From a bacterium (GTDB lineage: Bacteria > Cyanobacteriota > Vampirovibrionia > Gastranaerophilales > Gastranaerophilaceae): a stretch of DNA of 64,000 nt. Shown here one piece after another: positions 41,917 through 50,331 of this stretch. The stretch spans positions 1 through 64,000 of the forward strand of contig JAKSUQ010000003.1 in NCBI GenBank assembly GCA_024408855.1, read 5' to 3'. The translations under genes were made by a program, and so were the position numbers. The first letter of the stretch is position 1; the number at the start of each line of letters is the position of its first letter. The notes under the pieces were generated by a model. The model did not search any database. It was not told where the DNA came from and was given only the letters and a program-made list of their open reading frames with translations.

Positions 41917-43602
41917 ATGGCGTTATTAGGTAAAAAAATGGTTGTCGGAGTGTCAGTAACTCCGGAAGTAGGAATTGAGGTTGCACAAATAGATTATGCG
42001 ACTCGTCGAGTTTTGAACTATGTATCAAGGGAATTCAAGTATGATTGTAAAAATCCAAATACTTTTGACTTGGATATATTTAAAGATACTTTGTATGATT
42101 TGTTTACTGATATGCAGGTTCCGATTGGGTCTGAAATAGTTCTGAATTTGCCTACGACTTTGTTTAGGATAAAAGATTGGCCGGCTTCAATGGACGGCAC
42201 TCAATTGCTAAACAATATTGAGGATGAGATAAATGATTCCCCGCAATTCCATGATCTTCCCGGTTCGGCAATATACAGTCATGCATATCTGCCGAACTCA
42301 ACAATGCAATTTAATAAAATTGCATTGACAGCTGCTGATATGAATTTAGTGTCAGAAATAGCGTTGCAGCTTATAGAAATGAAGTATAAACCGCTTGCTA
42401 TTGATGTATCTGTAAATTCAACACTGAATGCTCTTATATACAGTGGGCAACTGGAGGTTCCTGATGGTGCTTCATGGGTAATGGTTCTTATTGAAGGTGC
42501 CTATGTAAGAATATTCCAAATGCTCGGTAAGAATTATATTGATTGTTATGAAGAAAAAATCAATATAAGTCCAGTTTTTGATGATGCTGAAAATTGTGCG
42601 GCGGTCGTTAATGCTATAAATCCTATTTTAGCGAAAATACCGTCATCATTATTGTATATTGTTTCAAAAACAGGTGTGATGAGCGCAAATACGATTGCAA
42701 CAAAAGTTAGTTATGCTTCACAAATTGCTTATCTTGACGCTATTACAAGCAATCAACAGTTTATACAGATTGTGCCGGAAATTCCGGAAGAATATGCAAG
42801 AAAAATTTCTCTTGATGTTATTGGTGCAGCAATCTACCGGAACAATGTAAAATATTCGAGAACAAATCTGAATTTGTTTAATCAAATGTTGGGTGACATT
42901 TGGTTGAGTCAAACACCACCTGTAATCTGTGGTATTGAATTTTCTGTTGATAATGCTAAAAAAGTTGGTGTAGTTGCAGCTATAATTATTCTTTTGATGG
43001 TTGGTGTGGCTTTTGTATTTTTGTCAAGATTAATTAATCAACATCAGCAGGAGCTTGATAATATACAAAGAGAAATAACGTCAATAGAAGCATTTTTGAA
43101 AGAAAATGAAGGAATTTCAACGGAGAAATTCTCTCCGACTGAAGCTATCAATGATGGTGTAAGTTCAAATACTGATATTTACAGATATTATCAAATAGTA
43201 GGAACGGAAATTCCTACAAAGTTATGGCTAACTAAGTTAAAATTTTCAGATACAATTTCGATAGAAGGTCAAGCAGATAATTTGGAATGTGTCTATGGCT
43301 TCTATCGTAACATAAAGGACTATAATCCTAAGTCGGAAATTAAATTGCAGAAGTTGGCATTGGCTTCAAATTCCAAATTTACGGAAGTACAAGAGGAGAG
43401 TGGGGTTGATGCAGAAGATATTCTTACAAGTATGAATGCAGATTTCTATGAATTTAGGATTTCTGATGCTAAGGAAGAAGTTAAACTTGATAAAAAGTCT
43501 AAGGATTCAGAGGAGAATTCTGGTAAAAGTTCTTCAAAATCTAAAAAAGGAAGTAGTAAAAGCGGAAGTCCAAAATTAATGGATTTGGAACCGATAGAAT
43601 AA
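41917..43602 (+). CDS. PilM-PilN fusion, type IV pilus/secretion inner-membrane platform
   Basis: This 561-residue protein joins two parts usually made separately. Residues 1-330 form an actin-like PilM domain (MVVGVSVTPEVGIEVAQID, then LAIDVSVNSTLNALIY). A single membrane segment (about 350-372) is followed by a coiled-coil (373-400) and a PilN-like domain with IPTKLWLTKLKFSDTISIEG. The C-terminal 50 residues are Ser/Lys-rich. The next gene encodes PilO, so the order pilM-N-O is kept. The complex would align the pilus or secretion motor in the inner membrane. AGGAAG precedes the ATG. No pilB, pilT or pilQ lies within the window. Confidence 0.8.
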   Translation: MALLGKKMVVGVSVTPEVGIEVAQIDYATRRVLNYVSREFKYDCKNPNTFDLDIFKDTLYDLFTDMQVPIGSEIVLNLPTTLFRIKDWPASMDGTQLLNNIEDEINDSPQFHDLPGSAIYSHAYLPNSTMQFNKIALTAADMNLVSEIALQLIEMKYKPLAIDVSVNSTLNALIYSGQLEVPDGASWVMVLIEGAYVRIFQMLGKNYIDCYEEKINISPVFDDAENCAAVVNAINPILAKIPSSLLYIVSKTGVMSANTIATKVSYASQIAYLDAITSNQQFIQIVPEIPEEYARKISLDVIGAAIYRNNVKYSRTNLNLFNQMLGDIWLSQTPPVICGIEFSVDNAKKVGVVAAIIILLMVGVAFVFLSRLINQHQQELDNIQREITSIEAFLKENEGISTEKFSPTEAINDGVSSNTDIYRYYQIVGTEIPTKLWLTKLKFSDTISIEGQADNLECVYGFYRNIKDYNPKSEIKLQKLALASNSKFTEVQEESGVDAEDILTSMNADFYEFRISDAKEEVKLDKKSKDSEENSGKSSSKSKKGSSKSGSPKLMDLEPIE

Positions 43603-43615
43603 AAAGGGCTGATAA

Positions 43616-44239
43616 ATGGAAAAGTATAGCAGATATTATGGTGTAATGATTTTTGTAGGGATTGTTCTTGTCACATTGGTCATAGGTTTTTTCGCATTGC
43701 TAAACCCTAAGATTGCTGAAATGACGAGTATAAATGAGCAAATTACGTCCCAACAAGATAGACTTACAAAATTGCAATTAGATAAGAAAACCGTAGAAGG
43801 CAAACTTAAGAAAATGAAAGACTCTCTTTCTACTGTTAAAAAGAGAGTTTATGCACCTACGGTAGCTGACTTAGGCAGTGATAGCAATGATGCAGTATTT
43901 TACACTTTGTATAATGACTTGATTGAAATGATTCGTACTAATTCAATTAAAGTTAAGTCAATGCAGTATACATATAATCCGGAAGATGATGATTTTGTAA
44001 AATATGGCGGAGCAGATTATTTTGTAACGGAAATTGATATGGAATTAGTTTCCAATTATGTAAATTTGGGTAAATTTATTGAATCTTTGCATCAATATGC
44101 ATATTATTTAAAAATTATGGATGTTGAAGTTACTCCTTATGAAAAAGACAAAAAAATATTGTTAACAACAATGAAGCTAAGGTTGTATGCTTCCACTGCT
44201 CCGGAAGAAGAAGTTCAGCCTACAATGCCAAAGGCTTAA
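43616..44239 (+). CDS. pilO: PilO-like pilus assembly protein
   Basis: This 207-residue protein has a short cytoplasmic start, one membrane segment (about 8-30) and a coiled-coil (36-75). A ferredoxin-like periplasmic domain with the PilO pattern ELVSNYVNLGKFIESLHQYAYYLKI follows. PilO dimerises with PilN to form the alignment platform. It follows the PilM-PilN fusion after 13 nt with its own weak ribosome site, and a strong terminator ends the unit. Confidence 0.82.
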   Translation: MEKYSRYYGVMIFVGIVLVTLVIGFFALLNPKIAEMTSINEQITSQQDRLTKLQLDKKTVEGKLKKMKDSLSTVKKRVYAPTVADLGSDSNDAVFYTLYNDLIEMIRTNSIKVKSMQYTYNPEDDDFVKYGGADYFVTEIDMELVSNYVNLGKFIESLHQYAYYLKIMDVEVTPYEKDKKILLTTMKLRLYASTAPEEEVQPTMPKA

Positions 44240-44260
44240 TAAAAAATAAATTTTTATATA

Positions 44261-44291
44261 AAAAAAGAACCTCTTTTGAGGTTCTTTTTTT
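44261..44291. terminator. Bidirectional terminator
   Basis: AAAAAAGAACCTC and GAGGTTCTTTTTT form a perfect stem around TTTT, with A and T runs on each side. It serves pilO and the convergent pgi. Confidence 0.95.
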
Positions 44292-44307
44292 GCTTTATGA
44301 AGTTTTC

Positions 44308-45645
44308 TTACTTAGAAATTCTTCCTGCAACTACCGGCGGTATATTTCCTCCGTCCGGTTTAAGATTTTTCTTATAAAATTCTACGTGCGGTTGAAGTAC
44401 ACTTTCCAAAACATTTGGCATTTCAATACCATTAGTTAATTTTTCAAGAATTTCTTGATAAACTGTTGCAAATGCTCTTAATTGAGTTAAAGCTCCTGCT
44501 GTTTCAGGTTTAAGTCCAAGCCCTTGTGTTTCAACTGTTTCAAGAATAGAAGGTCCAACTGCTTCATTAGCTTTTGTAATTGCATCGGTATAACCTTTAA
44601 CATTTTCAGCGGCTTCTCCGTGGTCAGCAGGAGCTGTGAACATAAAACTATATTTATTAGCAGGATTATACATAGCTTCTGATGTGTGGTGCATACATTC
44701 TGCACCCAAAAGAATTGACTTTGCAGTATCTTTCATTGATTCATTTTGCATTTGTGCATGCATAGTAACAGTTGAGCGGAACATATCTCCCAAATACACA
44801 TGAATACCGTCAATAATTCCTGCTAATTTATTACCAGCCCAAAAAGCAGCTTGCATAAGAGGTGAATTTTTTTCTAAGTCTTTGCTTAATGCAATTTTAG
44901 ACATTTCTTGTGCGGCATTTAACATTTTTATCATATCTTCTTTTTTCATGCCTGCATAAGCCAATGTAAACAATGCATGATCGTCAAGTGAAGAAAATCT
45001 TCCGCCTACATCATCATGGATGTATAAATCGCCAATCCAATTTTCAGAATTAGATAATCTTCTCAATCTGCTTATATCCTTATTTGCATCTGAAACTGCG
45101 ATAAAATGTTTAGCCATTTCTTTTTTTGCATCTTCTTCAGATAATCCTTTAGCTTGATATGTTTCAGTTAATTTTGTTCTCATTCTGTTCATGCCATCTT
45201 CTGTTTCGTAGGTTGTTCCGGACTTAGAAGCGACTAAAAACTTAGAATTCGTAATGTTTCCGCCAATTCTTGCCAAAAATCTGTCTAAACTTGTTGAATC
45301 AACATCAGAATAAAATTTAATTTTATCATCCAAATTTAAACCGTTTACGCCTAACATGTGTTCAACGGTATGCTTGGAACCGCCAATTCCTAATATGGTT
45401 AAAAATTCTGTTTCTTTTTGATTTTTAAAATTTTCTGCCATTGTATAAAGTTCATCTACTCTTTCAAGTTGATGTTTTGGTAAATCAACCCAATTAAGGA
45501 ATTGTCCTGGTTTGTTTGCACGTTTTTGGAATTCATCAACAGCAAGCGGAAGGACTTTTTCTACTTGATTAAAATTAGCATTAGAAAATTTTGTTGTAAT
45601 TCCCAAATTTGAATGTGAAATTACGTTAGACAGCGCATTTATCAT
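44308..45645 (-). CDS. pgi: Glucose-6-phosphate isomerase
   Basis: This 445-residue glycolytic enzyme interconverts glucose-6-phosphate and fructose-6-phosphate. The length is of the shorter Bacillus type. Signature segments are LGIGGSKHTVEHML, ASKSGTTYETEDG, DVGGRFSSLDDHALF and a catalytic-region MQNESMKDTAK. AGGAGG lies upstream of the ATG. A GTACA-AAA-TGTAC palindrome (45694-45706) lies about 50 nt upstream and could be an operator. Confidence 0.92.
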   Translation of the reverse strand: MINALSNVISHSNLGITTKFSNANFNQVEKVLPLAVDEFQKRANKPGQFLNWVDLPKHQLERVDELYTMAENFKNQKETEFLTILGIGGSKHTVEHMLGVNGLNLDDKIKFYSDVDSTSLDRFLARIGGNITNSKFLVASKSGTTYETEDGMNRMRTKLTETYQAKGLSEEDAKKEMAKHFIAVSDANKDISRLRRLSNSENWIGDLYIHDDVGGRFSSLDDHALFTLAYAGMKKEDMIKMLNAAQEMSKIALSKDLEKNSPLMQAAFWAGNKLAGIIDGIHVYLGDMFRSTVTMHAQMQNESMKDTAKSILLGAECMHHTSEAMYNPANKYSFMFTAPADHGEAAENVKGYTDAITKANEAVGPSILETVETQGLGLKPETAGALTQLRAFATVYQEILEKLTNGIEMPNVLESVLQPHVEFYKKNLKPDGGNIPPVVAGRISK

Positions 45646-45776
45646 ATAACCTCCTTTAAATTAAGCTGAACTAATTTTGTGAATAGTTGAAAAGTACAAA
45701 ATGTACACACTTTCCACTGAACAGTTTAAAATAAACAAAAAACGATTGCAAATTTTATATGTTTAAAATCTTTATA

Positions 45777-46505
45777 TTACTTAATTTTAAATACAACATT
45801 AGCGACTGCGGTAACTTTTTTATCAATAGTTGTGGTATCATTAATTCCCATGTCCGAAACGTCTGTTGAATCGACCGCGGTTATTTGAAAGACACCCATA
45901 TTAATTGATTGAATTTTACCGACTCTGTTATGATTTGCTTTTAACATTGCCTCAGCACGATTTTTGGCATCTTTTGTTGCCAAAGAAAGTAATTTAACCT
46001 TTAGTTCTGCCAAGCCGGAATATGAATAATTAGTTCTTGTTTCGTTTATATCAATTCCGTTATTAATAAGATTTTGAATATCCAATGAGAGTGATTTTAT
46101 AAGATTTACATTTTCTGATAATGCTTCAATAGGTTGTGATAAACGATAAAATTCCACTTCATTCGTATAATTACCTGTAACAGAATTGTATTTATGTACG
46201 TCATATCCGTTATAGTTCTTTATTTCAACATCCTTAATTCCTTTTGAAAGCAGGTATTTTTGTACTTCTGCGAGTTGTTTTTTCATTATTTGGTGAGCTT
46301 GAGCTTTTGTTTTAGCTTGTACGGAAATATTAAAACTTAATTTCCCGGAGTCGGATTTGACTATTTCGTACGCTGAACCAGTAACTGTGACTCCGTCGTG
46401 AGTTACGGATGATGTAATAACTTTAGCTGTAAATATTATTGCAACGGCAATTATAATTGCTAAAAGTGTTATTTGAAACTTTTCTAATATTTCGAATTTG
46501 TTCAT
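45777..46505 (-). CDS. SIMPL-domain (DUF541) envelope protein
   Basis: This 242-residue protein is anchored or exported by an N-terminal hydrophobic segment (about 12-32). The rest fits the SIMPL domain: VTVTGSAYEIVKSDSGKLSF, QKYLLSKGIKDVEIKNYN, and a conserved Ala-rich repeat (KDAKNRAEAMLKAN). Related proteins (BP26/OMP28) form channel-like oligomers in the periplasm. The role is unknown. It is 37 nt downstream of tsaB on the same strand. Confidence 0.85.
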   Translation of the reverse strand: MNKFEILEKFQITLLAIIIAVAIIFTAKVITSSVTHDGVTVTGSAYEIVKSDSGKLSFNISVQAKTKAQAHQIMKKQLAEVQKYLLSKGIKDVEIKNYNGYDVHKYNSVTGNYTNEVEFYRLSQPIEALSENVNLIKSLSLDIQNLINNGIDINETRTNYSYSGLAELKVKLLSLATKDAKNRAEAMLKANHNRVGKIQSINMGVFQITAVDSTDVSDMGINDTTTIDKKVTAVANVVFKIK

Positions 46506-46542
46506 AGTGATTTGTATTTCCTCAAAATCAAGTGAATTAAAC

Positions 46543-47163
46543 TTACTTATAAACCGGCGGCGGTTGTATGTAAAGCGGTTTTAGCTTTCTCCAATCTACT
46601 TCCGCACCATTTGTGATTTTTTCGATAGCAAGTTTTGCCAATATTTCGCCCAAAGGATAATTTTTTTGCTGATAAGAAATTGTTTTGTCGTTCAAATTGT
46701 AAAATCTTTCCAAAAGGCTGTCATCCGTTATGAGCGGTTTGTCTTGTATAATTTTGTCAACTTCTTCCAAGTCGATTGCCCCTAAAATTTTATTGTTATA
46801 TAAATAGGCTTTGTTTTTTCTTGCGTCAAGTGCAACAATATTTTCTTCATCCGTAATTCTTGACAAAATTTCAAGAGAAGAAATACCGATTAGTCCTATA
46901 TTTAATTGTTGAGCAAGAACTCTTGCAACTGTTGTACAGGCTCTTATTCCTGTAAAACTACCGGGTCCTATATCTGTTGCAATATAGTTTAAATCTTGCG
47001 GCTCAATGTTTTCTGACTTCAAAAGTTCAACAATGGATGAAATTAAATATGCTGAATGGTAATTTTTACCTGTTGATAAAATTACCTTATTTTTATACTC
47101 TCTGTCATTAAAGAGTGTAACATAGGTTTTGTCTAAGCAAGTATCAAATGCTAATAGCTTCAC
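46543..47163 (-). CDS. tsaB: tRNA t6A synthesis protein TsaB
   Basis: This 206-residue partner of TsaD is needed to make N6-threonylcarbamoyladenosine at tRNA position 37. It starts LLAFDTCLDKTYVTLF and contains YIATDIGPGSFTGIRACTTVA, typical of the ASKHA-fold TsaB. It overlaps tsaE by four bases (start within the stop region), a common pairing. tsaD is not in the window. Confidence 0.92.
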   Translation of the reverse strand: MKLLAFDTCLDKTYVTLFNDREYKNKVILSTGKNYHSAYLISSIVELLKSENIEPQDLNYIATDIGPGSFTGIRACTTVARVLAQQLNIGLIGISSLEILSRITDEENIVALDARKNKAYLYNNKILGAIDLEEVDKIIQDKPLITDDSLLERFYNLNDKTISYQQKNYPLGEILAKLAIEKITNGAEVDWRKLKPLYIQPPPVYK

Positions 47164-47630
47164 GATTTTAATCCCTCTATAACATAATTGTTGAAGTTTC
47201 CGATTGAGCGAAATTCATAATTTCTTGAATCGTCGTCATTATAAGTAACATTGATCTCTATTCTTTCAAATGGAAGTTCACCTTGGGAAAATTCTGCCCA
47301 TTCGACAAATGTGATTTTTTTCCCTTCGGAATATTCTCTCAATTCTTCAGTAATAGTTGATATTCCGACATTTTCCAACCGATATAAATCAAAATGATAA
47401 ACAGGAATTGAAGCACTGTGATATTCGTTCAAAATTACGAAACTCGGACTTGTAACTTTTTCTTTAACGCCTAATGCTTCTGCTGTAAGTCTGACTAATG
47501 CGGTTTTGCCGGCACCTATTTCACCGTATAAATTTACAAAACATCCTTTATCTTTGACGAGATTTGCGAATTTTTCAGCTAATTTTTTTGTATCATTTAA
47601 GGTTTTACATTTAATCACAAAATTTTCCAT
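47160..47630 (-). CDS. tsaE: tRNA t6A synthesis ATPase TsaE
   Basis: This 156-residue ATPase drives turnover of the TsaBD complex. Walker A is NLYGEIGAGKTALVR; further conserved parts are VTSPSFVILNEY, VYHFDLYRL and ITFVEWAE. The length is normal. It is first of the tsaE-tsaB-SIMPL run. Confidence 0.93.
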   Translation of the reverse strand: MENFVIKCKTLNDTKKLAEKFANLVKDKGCFVNLYGEIGAGKTALVRLTAEALGVKEKVTSPSFVILNEYHSASIPVYHFDLYRLENVGISTITEELREYSEGKKITFVEWAEFSQGELPFERIEINVTYNDDDSRNYEFRSIGNFNNYVIEGLKS

Positions 47631-47687
47631 AAGATAATTTTACAACAACAATAATTAAGGTGCAATTTTAATATCTTAATTCGTAAA

Positions 47688-49103
47688 TTAAATCATATGG
47701 ACTCTGTTCCTGCCTGATGTTTTAGCTTCATAAAGTGCTTTGTCAGCTCTTTCAAAAAGATTTTCTCCTGTTTCGTTTCCGTTATATTGAGAAATCCCCA
47801 TGCTGATAGTAACTTTTATGTTTTGTTTTGATAAATCATCAAGATTTACAATTATATTCTTGTCCTCAACGGCTTGTCGTAAACGTTCGCCGACAATTTT
47901 TGCTTCATCAGGCTTGGTGAAAGGAAGAAGTATTGCAAATTCTTCCCCTCCGTATCTTGACGGGATGTCCGATTCTCTGAGGTTGTCTTTTATAACACTT
48001 GCAACAGTTCTTAAAACTTCATCACCTGCTGCATGTCCGTATGTATCATTTACTTTTTTGAAAAAGTCTATATCAATCATCATTGCACATAAAGGATTGC
48101 ATTGACGTTTAGCTATTGCAACTTCTTGTCCGAGTCTTGTTTCAAACTGTCTGCGGTTATTAAGGTTGGTCAGTGCGTCTAATGTTGCATACTGCAATAT
48201 CGTTGAATATGAGTTTGCTCTGTTAATTGTTGCGGCTGCCTGTCTTGTAAGTTGTTCCAAATATTCAATATCACGCTTTGAAAGTTGTTCTACCATGCTT
48301 CTTGCGACAATACAGCCTGTAATTTCTTCTTCCGAAAATAACGGAAAGGCTCCAATTTTGTCATCATTTGTAAGTATGTAGTTATAGTCTTTATCTAACT
48401 GCTCTATTGCATCAAATACTCGTTTATCATTACAGGCTTTAGGCCAAACTAAATTAAAATTTCCGTCCTGTTTAAGAAATACATAAATTAAGTGGTCGGA
48501 AATAAATCTGTCAAGCATTTCTCCGATAAGCGGTACAATATAATTTATTTCATATTGGGTTTCTATTATTTTTGCAATATTTTTCATTGAATCGTGAAAT
48601 TCTACATTAATTTGTGATTGTTCGTTAAGTACAATGTTTTGGAGCTTTAATGAAATTTGTGCTCCGAATATTTTCATAAGGAACAAAAATCCCATGTCAA
48701 CGGTTGTATTTTCGGTAAATTCTAACTCAACTATTCCGAACACCATTCCTAACTTGACTATCGGTATATAAAGAGAGTCGATTTTTAAACTTACATCTCC
48801 AATTGTTTGCGGAAGTTTAAATGCTTTGTTGTTTATAACAAAGTCATTGCCGTGAATTTCTTCATAAGCCGAATAAATTGTATCTTTTACTGAGTCTTCA
48901 ATTGTTCCGTCAATTATGCACCAGTTTTGTGCGTAGTTGCGAAGCGTGGAAGTATTCGGATCAAAAACGTAAATATTTAAACTTTTCAAAGATGTAAACG
49001 AACGTAAGTTTGTGTTTAACTCTTCAACAAAGTCATATGCATCCAAATCTTTTGTTAAGACATCTGCTATATTACAGAGAAAATTCAGTTTAACATCTTC
49101 CAT
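47688..49103 (-). CDS. GAF-GGDEF diguanylate cyclase
   Basis: This 471-residue soluble enzyme is predicted to make c-di-GMP from GTP. GAF-like sensory regions fill residues 1-300. The C-terminal GGDEF domain has DALTNLNNRRQFETRL, an RESD inhibitory site and the active-site SRYGGEEFAILLP. No membrane segment is seen. Its ATG overlaps the stop of the TPR gene upstream, so the two are translationally coupled. Confidence 0.92.
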   Translation of the reverse strand: MEDVKLNFLCNIADVLTKDLDAYDFVEELNTNLRSFTSLKSLNIYVFDPNTSTLRNYAQNWCIIDGTIEDSVKDTIYSAYEEIHGNDFVINNKAFKLPQTIGDVSLKIDSLYIPIVKLGMVFGIVELEFTENTTVDMGFLFLMKIFGAQISLKLQNIVLNEQSQINVEFHDSMKNIAKIIETQYEINYIVPLIGEMLDRFISDHLIYVFLKQDGNFNLVWPKACNDKRVFDAIEQLDKDYNYILTNDDKIGAFPLFSEEEITGCIVARSMVEQLSKRDIEYLEQLTRQAAATINRANSYSTILQYATLDALTNLNNRRQFETRLGQEVAIAKRQCNPLCAMMIDIDFFKKVNDTYGHAAGDEVLRTVASVIKDNLRESDIPSRYGGEEFAILLPFTKPDEAKIVGERLRQAVEDKNIIVNLDDLSKQNIKVTISMGISQYNGNETGENLFERADKALYEAKTSGRNRVHMI

Positions 49104-50176
49104 TAAAAATTATCCTCATCTTCTTCTGTAATTTCGTCGTCTTTAAAAAATTCAAAGCCTGAACATTTTTTAAGATTGTTCATTACAGCTTTGTCAAAAT
49201 CTTCATCTGCAATTAATTTACCGTTAATATATGTATAACTTGCTCCCTCTAAAGGTCCGCCGGTTAGCGATTGCGTGTTGTATTCATCACTCGAAATGAA
49301 TTTTCTTGTTACTTCGTTAAGAAGATTAAAAATGTATGCACTTTCAACGGATGATGAATTAGGGCTTTCGGAAATAAGCATAGCTGCTTTTTGTAATTCT
49401 GATATTGAATCGGCATTTTTATCCAAATGTCTTAGCAAAACTGCAAGATTATAATGTCCCTCAAACTTCATAGGTGAAATATTAATCGCTTTACAGTAAT
49501 CCAAACCTGCATCGCGATATTCTCCCCTTAAATGATGAGCAACCGCTCTGTTGTAATAACCGTCGTAATAATCTTTTATAAACTTCATGGATTTTGTGTA
49601 AGCCTTAATTGCTTCTCCTAAATATTCATACGCAAGGTATTGTTTTTCTATCGGCAAATATAGTGCTTTTTGCCTGTATGCAACACCTTTGTTGAAGTAT
49701 GCAAGTCCTCTGTTTGTTTTCACGCTTTTTACATTTGAGTATACAAAAGGAATCCATAATTTTAGTAAACGTATTTCTGTAACTTTGTCAAATTGTTCAA
49801 TAGCGTCATCAAAAAATCCTAAATCTTCCGAATAAACTATTCCCAAATTCATTCTTGCCATAACAAATTTCGGATTTGCATCAATTGCATGAAGATATGC
49901 ATCAACTGCCGCATAGTAATCTTCATGTACTGCATAAATATTTCCTAAATTAAACCAAGCCTCATAATGTTTAGGAAATAAATTTAATCCGGCAAGATAA
50001 TAGTTTAAAGTCTTTCCCATATTGTCAGCTGAATATGCCTGATCACCTTTATGTATATAATACATTCCCTTGGCATGTCTGTATTGTTCTTTGAACCAAT
50101 CCTGAAAATAGTAACAGCCAAATGCAATTAGTGCAAACAATAATAATGAGAATAATTTTTTAAAAAGACGTTTCAT
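49103..50176 (-). CDS. Membrane-anchored TPR protein
   Basis: This 357-residue protein has an N-terminal membrane segment (about 9-25) followed by TPR repeats such as AWFNLGNIYAVHEDYYAAVD and ARMNLGIVYSEDLGFFDDAI, and an acidic C-terminus. I start at the ATG at 50176; TATAAT nine nt upstream (50186-50191) predicts a near-leaderless mRNA and makes the longer frame from 50251 impossible. It is coupled to the diguanylate cyclase, so it may localise or regulate that enzyme. Confidence 0.82.
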   Translation of the reverse strand: MKRLFKKLFSLLLFALIAFGCYYFQDWFKEQYRHAKGMYYIHKGDQAYSADNMGKTLNYYLAGLNLFPKHYEAWFNLGNIYAVHEDYYAAVDAYLHAIDANPKFVMARMNLGIVYSEDLGFFDDAIEQFDKVTEIRLLKLWIPFVYSNVKSVKTNRGLAYFNKGVAYRQKALYLPIEKQYLAYEYLGEAIKAYTKSMKFIKDYYDGYYNRAVAHHLRGEYRDAGLDYCKAINISPMKFEGHYNLAVLLRHLDKNADSISELQKAAMLISESPNSSSVESAYIFNLLNEVTRKFISSDEYNTQSLTGGPLEGASYTYINGKLIADEDFDKAVMNNLKKCSGFEFFKDDEITEEDEDNF

Positions 50177-50185
50177 ACTTTTTTG

Positions 50186-50213
50186 ATTATAACATAATTT
50201 TAACTTTTGTCGT
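50186..50213 (-). promoter_or_regulatory. Promoter giving a near-leaderless mRNA
   Basis: On the minus strand ACGACA (50208-50213), 16 nt, TATAAT (50186-50191). The start is expected 1-3 nt before the ATG at 50176. Confidence 0.5.
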
Positions 50214-50331
50214 ATATGTATGACTTTTTTAATAAAAACATTAAATATCATATAAACAGATGAAATTTTTATAAAACTGTGAAGAAATATCCTTTAAAAC
50301 CGATATAATATGAGGAAGGACGGTAATTAGT

